DNA of 64,000 bases from Agapetus fuscipes (Eukaryota > Arthropoda > Insecta > Trichoptera > Glossosomatidae), in assembly GCA_951799405.1 (NCBI GenBank), contig OX637339.1:18786001-18850000 (forward strand). The letters run 5' to 3'. The position numbers and the translations under genes were made by a program. Numbering within the stretch: position 1 is the first letter of the stretch; each line of letters begins with the position of its first letter. A model generated the notes under the pieces. The model saw nothing but the letters and a program-made list of their open reading frames with translations. It was not told the DNA's origin and did no database searches. This document shows, one piece after another, positions 55,583-64,000 of this stretch.

Positions 55583-56171
55583 CGTCAACGATTATATCAG
55601 CTTATTTATTCAATATACATTTAAATATCGACAGAATTTTTCCTCGTATGAAGTGACTGAGAGAAAATCAGGCCTATTGTTGTACTGCCAACTTCCATAT
55701 ATGAATCAAATAATATTATTACAGAATACAGAGATGTGGATCAGAGAAAAGGTTTTACAATATGCTCTGTGACTGTTTAAAAATATATAATTGTTTATAC
55801 CTAACATGAATCCAAACAAAATGACAAAAAGACTTGATGAAAAGACGGTTTAAACTTTTAAGGTTATCGGGACTAATCCCGGAGTGTTTACAACAACAGG
55901 ATCAGGGAAGATATGTGCCTAAATATAAACAAATAGATGTCTAATAGCGCGTAGGATGGGACGGAGATGTGACCAGCGAGGTGGTTGCGTTGGCTCCATG
56001 TTTTGATTGCACTGACACTCTCGAGTGTTTTATTACAAGTGACGATGCTTACCATTAACTTATTAAATACATATATTATTATATACAAGAACTTCATATT
56101 ATCAAATGATTGTTTGACACCACTCGCTCAAGTACATTTTCAATCAAAACAAAATTTGACATACTCTTGTG
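55583..56171 (+). other. Probable 3' UTR and downstream spacer
   Basis: No other gene. An ATTAAA at 56062-56067 is a possible poly(A) signal; no canonical AATAAA lies between the stop and the SINE at 56172, so the transcript end is uncertain. Confidence 0.35.
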
Positions 56172-56695
56172 TGTTTTTTTTAAGAAATCCTGTGCGGAAG
56201 ACTAGATTGTAAAGACTCTAGGGGTCTATGACACTTGTTGTAGTGCCGCAAAGGTGTTTACGAGCTTGGTCATCGCTACAAAGTTTGGTCATCGCTACAA
56301 AGCTAGTTGGGGCTATAGCCGCGGGGGCCAAGAGGGCTGATCTTTCTAGCGTGTTTCGAATGGAACAACGTTGGTTCGATCCCCGCTTGGGTCACTTGAC
56401 TTTAACTTTGACCCTGGTTCAACAGATGTTATTGGGTTATTATTATTTAATAATTCATTAATAATAAACAATAATGAATTATTAAATGATGATATTAATA
56501 CCTGTTTCTGGCCAGGCAGAATAGGTTGGTGAATTGCATTCCTCTTCACAAATCTATTTTATTAACAAAAAAAAAAAAAAAGCGCCAACATTCGAGCAAG
56601 ATCCAGTTGCTGTAAGGCTGGATGGACCGTTTAGTGATCGGTCTTTGGTAAAGGTTTTATAAATTTTTCAACCCAGCGATGAGCATATTTTTTTA
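56172..56695 (-). mobile_element. SINE-B interrupted by a + strand SINE-H
   Basis: SINE-B tail 56172-56290 (AAGAAATCCTGTGCGGAAGA, with a small duplication of GGTCATCGCTACAAAG) and body 56578-56690. Insert 56291-56577 is SINE-H: GGGGCTATAGCCGCGGGGGC, B box TGGTTCGATCCCC, body, end GAGGAATGCAATTC in complement, A-run. An AT-rich hairpin, TTTAATAATTCATTA and its complement, lies at 56445-56488. Confidence 0.78.
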
Positions 56696-56984
56696 TATAT
56701 TTTTTTTATTAATATTCTTCTTCAAAAATACAGATAATTTTACACATTTTCAAAAAAACATAAAAGAGAAACCCTCATAGGCGCATAGCCTGTGCGTGGG
56801 TATACAAGTATGATAAAAGTAAAAGTTGAAAAATTTAATTACGATCTATACAGAAAAAGGAAAAACAAAAACTTTCATAGAAAAGACTAAAAACGGACTA
56901 AAATGTGGTCTCGGATATGGTCTAACAAATGATTAGAAGCTCTGCAACTCTTGTCGCTTTTTCCTGAAACAGTAATAGACTAAT

Positions 56985-57239
56985 CGCTGCCTTAGTCCTT
57001 GTTTATCGTAAACGCCATTGAGAAAATTTTACATGAGCAATGTTTGCATGTGTACTGGACCAATGTGTCTTATAAAAACAAGAAATTTATATTATAAATA
57101 TTTAAAAGAACTCTCACATTATCGAGTTTCACGGTTTTTCTTAGCTCAGATTGTGTAGAATTTGATTCATAAGACAACTGCATGAAAAAGTCATCTTTGA
57201 CAAGATTGGCGTATACGATAAACAAGAACTAGGGGAGCG
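56985..57239. mobile_element. MITE-E, 255 bp, TAAT duplication
   Basis: CGCTGCCTTAGTCCTTGTTT at left, AAACAAGAACTAGGGGAGCG at right, TAAT at 56981-56984 and 57240-57243. Confidence 0.93.
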
Positions 57240-57244
57240 TAATG

Positions 57245-57455
57245 GCTATAATCTTTAATCTAAGTTGCAAGGATATTTTCATTCAAAGCTCTCAGATGTA
57301 CGCCCAAAAACAAACACGTGTAGTTCGCGCTTACAAATGCTGATTGTGTACTTACAAATAAAATCTAAACTCAAATGAACATAAGCCCTGCAACTCTTGC
57401 CGAGATTCCCTGAAACAGGGGTGACATTGGCAAAGTGAACCATTTTTTATCTGTT
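57245..57455 (-). mobile_element. Rep-C copy
   Basis: TAATCTAAGTTGCAAGGATA to GGCAAAGTGAACCATTTTTT. Confidence 0.8.
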
Positions 57456-57852
57456 TGAAAAATTAACCTCAAAAATTTAACCATTTTTGATTTACTATGG
57501 GAGCCAAGGGATGTTTTGAATGCTCGGAGTCCATTGTAAATTTTAGATTTTGATTGTGAAATTTAAAAGAGAAATTGCAATTGAGCGAGTGTAAAAAAAC
57601 ACATCAATATTTTTCAAAGAAAATAAAAAAAATGGCGTGTTTTTTGTTGTTTTTAGTTTAATCTTAAGTTGTTAAGATGAATATTATGTTAATATTATAT
57701 TATGTACCTATAACTGTTAAGGTATATATATGGTTATTTATTTTCTGGTAGCTGAAATCAAATGCTAACTCTACTGCTAAAAATATTAGGTATAATTTAT
57801 ATTCCCAAAAATGTGAATGGTTATGTTTGTCTATGAGTAATTTTACCATATT

Positions 57853-58253
57853 GCATCCCCAGATCTTTGGTTGCCACTATAATCTAAGTTGTAAAAATTA
57901 ATATATATATAAATATAAAATGCATGCCTACAAGAAGACACGTGTAAGTTTGAGCGTACATATCGCTAAATCTAAATCTAAGTTGCAAAGATATCGCACG
58001 TTTAATAATAAAGAGCAATAACTCAAAAAACTGAAATTTCTGATCCCTCGAGATCTCGACTAAGCGATCTCGTCTCGAGATTGCATTCCCTAATTCTGTA
58101 TATTCTATGTGTTGATAGCCATAACTCAAAAGAGGTTGTAATTATAAAATGAGAGGTATGTGTGGCAACCAGTTTTGTTTCAATTTTAAGTCATCAAAAA
58201 CTTTAGTAATTTTTCTCATTTTGACTTTTGGCACTCTAGATCTGGGAATACAA
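57853..58253. mobile_element. TIR element M, copy 1, hosting Rep-C scraps
   Basis: TTGCATCCCCAGATCTTTGG at left; CTCTAGATCTGGGAATACAA at right. Second copy 60657-61448. 57460-57850 before it has no feature. Confidence 0.65.
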
Positions 58254-58259
58254 TATAAC

Positions 58260-58665
58260 ACAAAATGGAAGACAGAAAGAAATGGCGGTTGATCTGTAAT
58301 ATTGATGGCTAGAGTTTGTTAAATTGGAATTTGTTTTCTGTTTTAGTTTTGATGTCCAAACGTGTTGTTATTTATTGATTTAAAAAAAAATGAAATTTGT
58401 CCTGTATGATCCTTGACTTATAGGTTGGTATGCGGCTGACCACCCATGCTGTAAAAATGGTTCATTTTGCCAATGTCACCCCTGTTTCAGGGAAGGACAG
58501 CAAGAGTTGCAGGGTGTATGTCCATTTGAGATTTTATTTTTATGTTGTAAATTCACATGCGGCATGTGCAAGCGCGAACTTGTACCTGTCTGCTTGTGAG
58601 AATGCATATAATGTGAATCTCCAATGTAACATATCTTTGCAACTTAGATTAGATTAGATTAGAAG
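58260..58665 (+). mobile_element. RTE-type LINE end followed by full Rep-C
   Basis: GACAGAAAGAAATGGCGGTT coding-end scrap 58266-58312, AT-rich spacer, Rep-C 58410-58662 ending (GATTA)n. Confidence 0.85.
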
Positions 58666-58669
58666 ACAA

Positions 58670-59475
58670 GGTTTTGCAATCGAGATATTCTTTTCTTTGG
58701 CAAGACCCAGTTGTAGTATGGCTCCAAAAATATTTACAATAATAATAACTACACAGTAGACGAACCGTTATAAGAGAACTTACATTATTCTCGACGTTTT
58801 GTTAGTGATGTAGCTAAAGTCTTCAGGAGACACCCTCTCTGCACGACGACCGAGAATGAACTGAATATTGTGACTTGTCTTTGGTGAAGCGGATAAAGTT
58901 TTCAATTGCTTTGTTGGGAATCAAATCCACTACCTATGAGTTTGAAATGTTGACTACTAAGTCTAGATTGGTCATGTTTTTTTAATTTTTTTAAAGATGA
59001 ACTTATTTTTTACATTAAACGATTTCAAAAACTCATCTTCCATTTTGTTTATGTGGTGAAATTACACTTGTTTTATTTTAACTTTACTTGCAATAAGTTT
59101 TATTGTTTGTTTGTGTTCAACATTAGGAGAGCGTAAATGTTATTTTGAGCGTAAATGTTATTTTGAGCGTAAAAAATATTACGCATGTAAGATATTGTTT
59201 TACGCTACTAGGAAATTTTGTTTTTATGGAGAGGTTATCCAATTTATTTGTAAATTTATGTTTGTAGGCACTTTATTTTAAAAATGTGTATAAATAAATG
59301 AATTAATATTATTTAGGTTTTTTTTTAGTTCAATCTGATATTTAAAACGATGACTACCATATTGAATGTATCATTGTAAGAACAATTCTAAGCATCAGAT
59401 TAAATAAATATTACATTTCATGTTTTTTATTTATGTTTTATCAAGACTTTCTTTTTCGGCCTTTCGCCAGCAAGG
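58670..59475. other. Fragment G and AT-rich spacer
   Basis: 58680-58740 SINE-B scrap; 58785-58860 fragment G; 58900-58980 a very diverged tRNA-like head in complement; no gene. Confidence 0.5.
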
Positions 59476-59479
59476 AAGT

Positions 59480-59950
59480 AAATATGTATGACAGGAATAT
59501 ATTATATTTTTGAAAGTGTGAAAAAAATAATCTTTTTTTGAATTTGAATGTGCATGTAACAATGTTTTTTATTTAAATTTGTAATAGAAATCTCTAAAAA
59601 TTTGAATTTTAAAATAATGAATTAGAGAAATGTTCTTTATTTAAAGTTGAAAGAAATGTTCTTTGTTTGAATTTGAAAAGAATGTATGGAGGATATATTC
59701 TTCTTTTAAATTAAAAAAAAAAGTGTAGGTATTAAAGAAATGTTATATTTTTAAAATTGGAAAATGCATGCAGGAAATGTTCTCTTTTTGAATTTTGAAA
59801 AGTGTCTGAAAGAAATGTTATTTTTATTTGAATTTTGAAAATGTATGAGGCGAGTGTTCTTTTTTTGAATTTGAAAAAAGCATGTTTGAATGTTATGTTC
59901 TTTATTTGAATTTTGTGTTTTAATTTGATGCTTAGAAAGGTTTTATACTG
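59480..59950. repeat. Degenerate AT-rich tandem repeat
   Basis: About eight irregular units of 45-65 bases built on GAAATGTTCTTTATTTGAAT and TTTGAAAA...TGTATG. The 75-codon minus frame inside it (KFKNITF, KFKKRTLAS repeats) is a by-product. Confidence 0.75.
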
Positions 59951-60099
59951 CGGTTTCATAGTCTGACATGTTTTTTTTTTGGGGAATATTATAGTTGACT
60001 CTATGTTTCAACTCTATATGAAATATTTTACAAAACCCAAGACATTTACTCTATTTTTGCACCATTTCATACATTTGATATTTATATATTATCTCTAAA

Positions 60100-60440
60100 C
60101 AAAATTCCAGATATGTATTAACATTTGAGGTTCATTATCCATGCATACACATACTGCAGGTATACTTACATAAGAAAACCTTAACCGCAAATGAACATAA
60201 CCTCTGCAACTCTTTTTACTTTCTGCTGAAACAGGGATGCCTCTGGGCAAGAGTTGACAATCTATAATCTAAGTTGCAAAGATATATTAACATTTAAAAT
60301 TCATATCAAATGCATGCCCACAAACAGGCACGTGTAAGGTCGCGCTTATACATGCAGAAAAACCAAACCTCAAATGAACATGATCCCCGCAACTCCGACG
60401 ACCTTCCCTGAAACAGGGGTGACATTGATAGGTAGGAAAT
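60100..60440 (-). mobile_element. Two Rep-C pieces
   Basis: 60105-60255 and 60258-60432, the latter TCTAAGTTGCAAAGATATAT to AAACAGGGGTGACATTG. Confidence 0.75.
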
Positions 60441-60656
60441 CAATTCCTGTATTAATAAAATAAGTCAAAAGGTATTCCGTACTATTACTGAAAGCATATT
60501 TTATGTGGTGATTAAATTCCACTTTAAAATGGTTAAAAATAACAAAGGTTTTTATGTATTATTGTTATAATTTTCCAAAAATAAACTGCTTAAAAAGTAA
60601 TAGATGATTTTATATTTATTTTTAATTAAATTGCTATGAATTTTACTAACCTGTGG

Positions 60657-61448
60657 TCTTGTATCCCCAGATCTATGGTGCCACCAGACAAAAATATGTT
60701 TTTTTGAGTTAAGTATGAATTAATAATAAAAATATTAGGATGTTTTATGTGGTGGGCGCTGTTTTTGTGTGAATCACATTTCAAGAGCCCTCTGGGGCTT
60801 GGTTGTCGCTATAGAAAGTGCCGATTCTCAAGCAAGACCCAGTTAGTGTAAGGCTAGATGGACTTTTCGTGACCGGTCATTCTTCAACACAGCGAAGAGC
60901 ATGTTATATTTTTTGTGCTCCGCTGGGATTTGAACCCACGACCTATTCATTTACGAGTCTGAAGCGCTACCACTAGACGACCGACCGGTCTAATTCTTGC
61001 CTTCCGTGCCAGAGGGCTACGGTTCAATCCACACCAAGATATTATTTCATGTTTTGGTGGTTATTTCAAACCCAAAATAAATATATTCATAAGAAATGAG
61101 AACCAGCCTTGACAATAAAGGGAACTAGCCCCCTCGGGAGCTGGGAAACCCCCACTTTAACTGAAGTAGTTGGTGTAAGGCCGACCACTGAAAAAATAAA
61201 TTGGTTCCACAATGCCACGTGCGACTTCTTTGGAGACAGTGCCGTACAAAGTTGTACAATATGTGTAGCTGAGTTGCATTGCGATAGTATTTTGTTTGTG
61301 CTACGTGTTGATAAATAAATAAAAACAAAATGAGATATATATGGCAACCTGCTTTGCTTAAATTTTATATGAGCAAGAAACTTCAAACTTATTTTTCTAA
61401 ATTTGTCTCTTTCTGACTTTTGGCACCATACATTTGGGGATACAATAT
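60657..61448. mobile_element. TIR element M, copy 2, hosting SINE-B and SINE-A
   Basis: TTGTATCCCCAGATCTATGG at left; GGCACCATACATTTGGGGAT at right. Contains SINE-B reversed (60735-60992) and SINE-A forward (head remnant 61015-61035, body 61120-61275). Confidence 0.7.
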
Positions 61449-61540
61449 TAATGAAATATCTACATAAAATAATAAGTAGTTATACCATAATATTAATACC
61501 TAGAAGGTAAAACTGAGTAATGGGATTGTATACCGAGAGC

Positions 61541-62036
61541 CAGGCCCGGATTAAGGGCGGTTCGAGCGGTGCGACCGAACCAGGGCCCCCACGTCCTAGG
61601 GGCCCCTGAGACATTTTAGAAAAATACAATTTAAAGATTTTTTCGACTTAAATTTATTCGGGGGTCTCCACGACCAAGGGCCCCCCAAAGACTTTTTAAA
61701 AATTAGTTTAAGAAGATATTCCCATCGGTTTTTTTTCGGCGTCCTAACCAAAAAGGGCCTCTAGACCAAATAAACTAATGGTGACTTGCATGCAAGTATA
61801 TAGAAAAATATTTCAACGTATTTTTTTACAAAAAGGACAAGATTTCAACAAGTGTCATAGACCGTCCGATCAGGTTTCACGAAAATTAACGTAAAAAGTC
61901 GTCAATAATCGTCTTGGTTCGCAATGAGTATACATTTTTTGGTTGGTGAGGGGAAGGGGGAGGGGGGAGTTGGGGGTTTGCAGGGCCCCCTGACTTTTCT
62001 CGCACCAGGGCCCACAGTGGTCTTAATCTGGGCCTG
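61541..62036. mobile_element. hAT-like MITE, 496 bp, inside a SINE-A
   Basis: CAGGCCCGGATTAAG at left, CTTAATCTGGGCCTG at right (14 of 15 inverted). Perfect 8-bp duplication CCGAGAGC at 61533-61540 and 62037-62044, inside a SINE-A head. The interior has GGGGCCCC-type runs, no transposase. Confidence 0.93.
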
Positions 62037-62310
62037 CCGAGAGCTCGGGTTCGAATCCCACCAAGGGTATCAGAAATGATTTTCCGTTTTGGTATTTATT
62101 TTAAAACCAAAAAAAAAAAAATACCGGCAAGGTTTACTCAGCCTTCACAAGAAATGAGTACCAGCCCCCTCGGGAGCTGAAAAACCCCCTCTTCAACTGA
62201 AGTGGTTGGCGTCATGCCGGCCCCCTCACCTGTAAAAATGAATAGTTTCCACTCGCCACATGTGAAACCTTTCGGAGATAGCACGGAAAGAAGTTACAAT
62301 ATATGTGTAG
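62037..62310 (+). mobile_element. SINE-A, part after the hAT-like insertion
   Basis: GAGCTCGGGTTCGAATCCCA to AATATATGTGTAGC. Confidence 0.88.
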
Positions 62311-62600
62311 CAAAGGTTTGATTTCCATCGCACCTCTTGAAAATATCTTTGACCCTGGTTCAACAAATGCCACTGGGTAACTAATTATTACCTCTTCACA
62401 AATTTATTCTCAAATATCTCATTTTAAAAATAACCCTAGATTTTCCTATAACCTCTTTGGTTCTAAATGACTTATATATATTTTGGGTTAGAGTATTGTG
62501 TTTTTATGTTTATTTCAAGTATTGAAGATGGTTATCAAATTGTATGTACATACTGAATCATTATTAAACAAGTTATATATTATACTAAAAGATTTTTATT
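62311..62600. other. SINE-H scrap and spacer
   Basis: 62325-62410 TTTGATTTCCATCGCAC...GACCCTGGTTCAACAAATG; the remainder plain. Confidence 0.5.
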
Positions 62601-62604
62601 TCAA

Positions 62605-62830
62605 GTACACATACTTAACTTTTTATTTTCTTTGACTGACAACCCTTGAAGGCTCAGGGCCTCCCGCACCACAATCCTCCAGGACTCTCTGTCTTGTGCT
62701 GCTTCCCTCCATGATCCCCTCACTCCCAGAACTTCGGCGTCGGCTTCGACGTTGTCTGCCCACCGCATCCTGGAACTTCTCACTGGTCTAACACCATCCA
62801 AGACAATTAATAAATTATAAATAATTTCAA
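62605..62830 (-). pseudogene. LINE RT C-terminal fragment
   Basis: Minus strand reads RMRWADNVEADAEVLG, REAAQDRESWRIVVREAL and LQGLS, the usual end of RTE/Jockey-type ORF2; nothing upstream of it. Confidence 0.72.
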
Positions 62831-62869
62831 TATTAATTAGACTTTTTTGGGTGTTAGACAACTCCGTTA

Positions 62870-63210
62870 TGGAAGAACTTGCAAAATTCTTGACGGTTCA
62901 TTGGCGAAGTAGCCATCGTCTTCAGGAGGCACCCTCTCTGCACGACGACTCAGGATGAACTGATTTTTAATAATACAAATTGCAATAAGACGGAGATTAT
63001 AATTATTATGTTTGGGAATGTCTAATCTAATCTAATCTAAGTTGCAAAAATATGGATTCATATTATATGCATTCTCACAAGCAGGTACGTACAAGTTCGC
63101 GCTTGCACATGCTGCATGTAAACCTACAACATAAAAAGTCAAATTTCAAATGGGCATACACCCTGCAACTCTTGCCGTCCTTTCCTGAAACAGGGATGAC
63201 ATTGGCCATG
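62870..63210. mobile_element. Fragment G and reversed Rep-C
   Basis: 62885-62955 fragment G; 63012-63207 Rep-C minus (TCTAATCTAATCTAAGTTGC to CAGGGATGACATTGGC). Confidence 0.75.
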
Positions 63211-63429
63211 GTCGTTTTTGTGTTCTTTCGGGTTGGACCATGTTCTGTTTGCAGCTCCTACATCTGCCGAAGTTTCGCTTTCACGAGCAGAAAGCATTCT
63301 CAAGGCGAGACACCGAAAGAGAACACCAAAACGATTTGTTAATTATTTCTTTGATTTTGTTTTGAGCAGACGTCAAAAGATGGCAATATGTTACCAATAC
63401 ATACAGAGCTGATAATATGTAGTAATTTT

Positions 63430-63612
63430 GTTTTTGAAGTGCAATTCACCAACCTATTTTGCAAAAACAAGTATTAACATTATCAATTAATAATTCATTA
63501 TTTAATATTTTAAATTAATTATTATATAATCATTACTCAATGACATCTGTTGAACCAGGGTCGAAGTTATTGTCGATAGGAGACGTCGCAGGCGGGGTTC
63601 GAACCGACGGTG
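63430..63612 (-). mobile_element. SINE-H copy
   Basis: GTGCAATTCACCAACCTATT tail to GGGGTTCGAACCGACGG box B complement. Confidence 0.65.
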
Positions 63613-64000
63613 GTGTCAATAACGCAAATTCGAGTGCAAAATAATGAATGCGTAAAAGATAAACGCAAGTTGAAAGAGGATGTTAAAGTTAAGATGCAAA
63701 AGAATGCGAACAAAATATTGGATGCTGAAAGACAATGTGTATACAGAAAAAATGTGAAAGGAAAAACAGAAAATTGAAGACCGATAAAACTATGACTTAA
63801 TCAGATTAGTTAAATTGTCAAAGGTTGAGATGTCCAAATTGAAGTTAAAACAAAGAAATGTATGAAAAATGTGATGGATATGAATGAATTAAAAATAGTA
63901 TGCGAGAGTAGGAGGAAATGGAGCTCTGAAGCGCTATTCTACTGAATTCCTTACGACCAGTACCCTTAGTACGAGTTGCAAAACTTGAGAAAAGTTAAGT
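63613..64000 (+). mobile_element. LINE end scrap and MITE-F end at window edge
   Basis: 63640-63920 is a decayed copy of the coding end at 10800-11290 (GTTGAAAGAGGATGTTAAAG, GATATGAATGAATTAAAAAT). 63923-63951 CTGAAGCGCTATTCTACTGA starts a MITE-F that runs toward or past the edge. Confidence 0.6.

Overview
This is a window from an animal nuclear genome, most likely an insect and probably a lepidopteran (inferred from the JIL-1-type kinase, GC-rich exons in AT-rich introns, and dense RTE, Jockey, CR1/L2-like, SINE and MITE content; no sequence here proves the order). There are no operons, ribosome binding sites, CRISPR arrays or complete cellular rRNA/tRNA genes. Only one host gene could be supported.

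That gene is on the + strand and spans 17897-55582: the 3' part of a mitogen- and stress-activated kinase (MSK / Drosophila JIL-1 family, tandem-kinase histone H3 kinase). Twelve exons with GT-AG borders and consistent phases give 806 codons plus a stop. They cover the end of the N-terminal AGC-type kinase domain, its hydrophobic-motif tail, a linker, a whole CaMK-type C-terminal kinase domain and a 324-residue, very basic C-terminal tail. The earlier exons (Gly-rich loop to activation segment of the first kinase) were not found, so 1-17896 is probably intron of the same gene. The gene carries damaged copies of its own exons: two decayed copies of the start of the first visible exon lie just upstream of it (17150-17259, 17750-17850), and exon 7 is followed by four 120-bp tandem pseudo-exons made from itself (48791-49270).

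The rest is almost wall-to-wall mobile DNA. Families used below: SINE-A (tRNA-like head, 3' end GTGTAGCTTAGTTGCGTT); SINE-B (tRNA-like head, in three copies preceded by a 5S rRNA-derived head, with a 3' tail shared with a LINE); SINE-H (third tRNA-like SINE); Rep-C (about 250 bp, starts CCTTGACTTATAGG, ends in (AGATT)n, often sitting behind an RTE-type LINE 3' end); MITE-D (ends CTGGGCTGGAAGTC); MITE-E (255 bp, 4-bp target duplication); MITE-F (CTGAAGCGCTATTCTGC); MITE-I (TTAAAGGTAAAACTGAATAA); MITE-J (ATATCGACGGTTAAAAGG); two hAT-like MITEs; a Harbinger-like MITE; and several LINE fragments. A 2.4-kb DNA transposon with 48-bp perfect inverted ends and a broken DGC-type transposase lies in intron 6.

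Layout: 1-17.9 kb, repeats plus two sizeable LINE open frames (RTE at 199-1425; CR1/L2-like at 14207-15031); 17.9-19.0 kb, exons 1-2; 19.0-40.2 kb, one 21-kb intron with nested SINE/LINE/MITE insertions, a 15-bp minisatellite between inverted arms, and a Jockey-like LINE split by a SINE; 40.2-55.6 kb, exons 3-12 with shorter introns, each holding identifiable repeats; 55.6-64 kb, downstream repeats with no second gene. For SINEs strand + means tRNA head first; for Rep-C + means the CCTTGAC end first. Repeat borders are by eye and usually good to about 5-20 bases.
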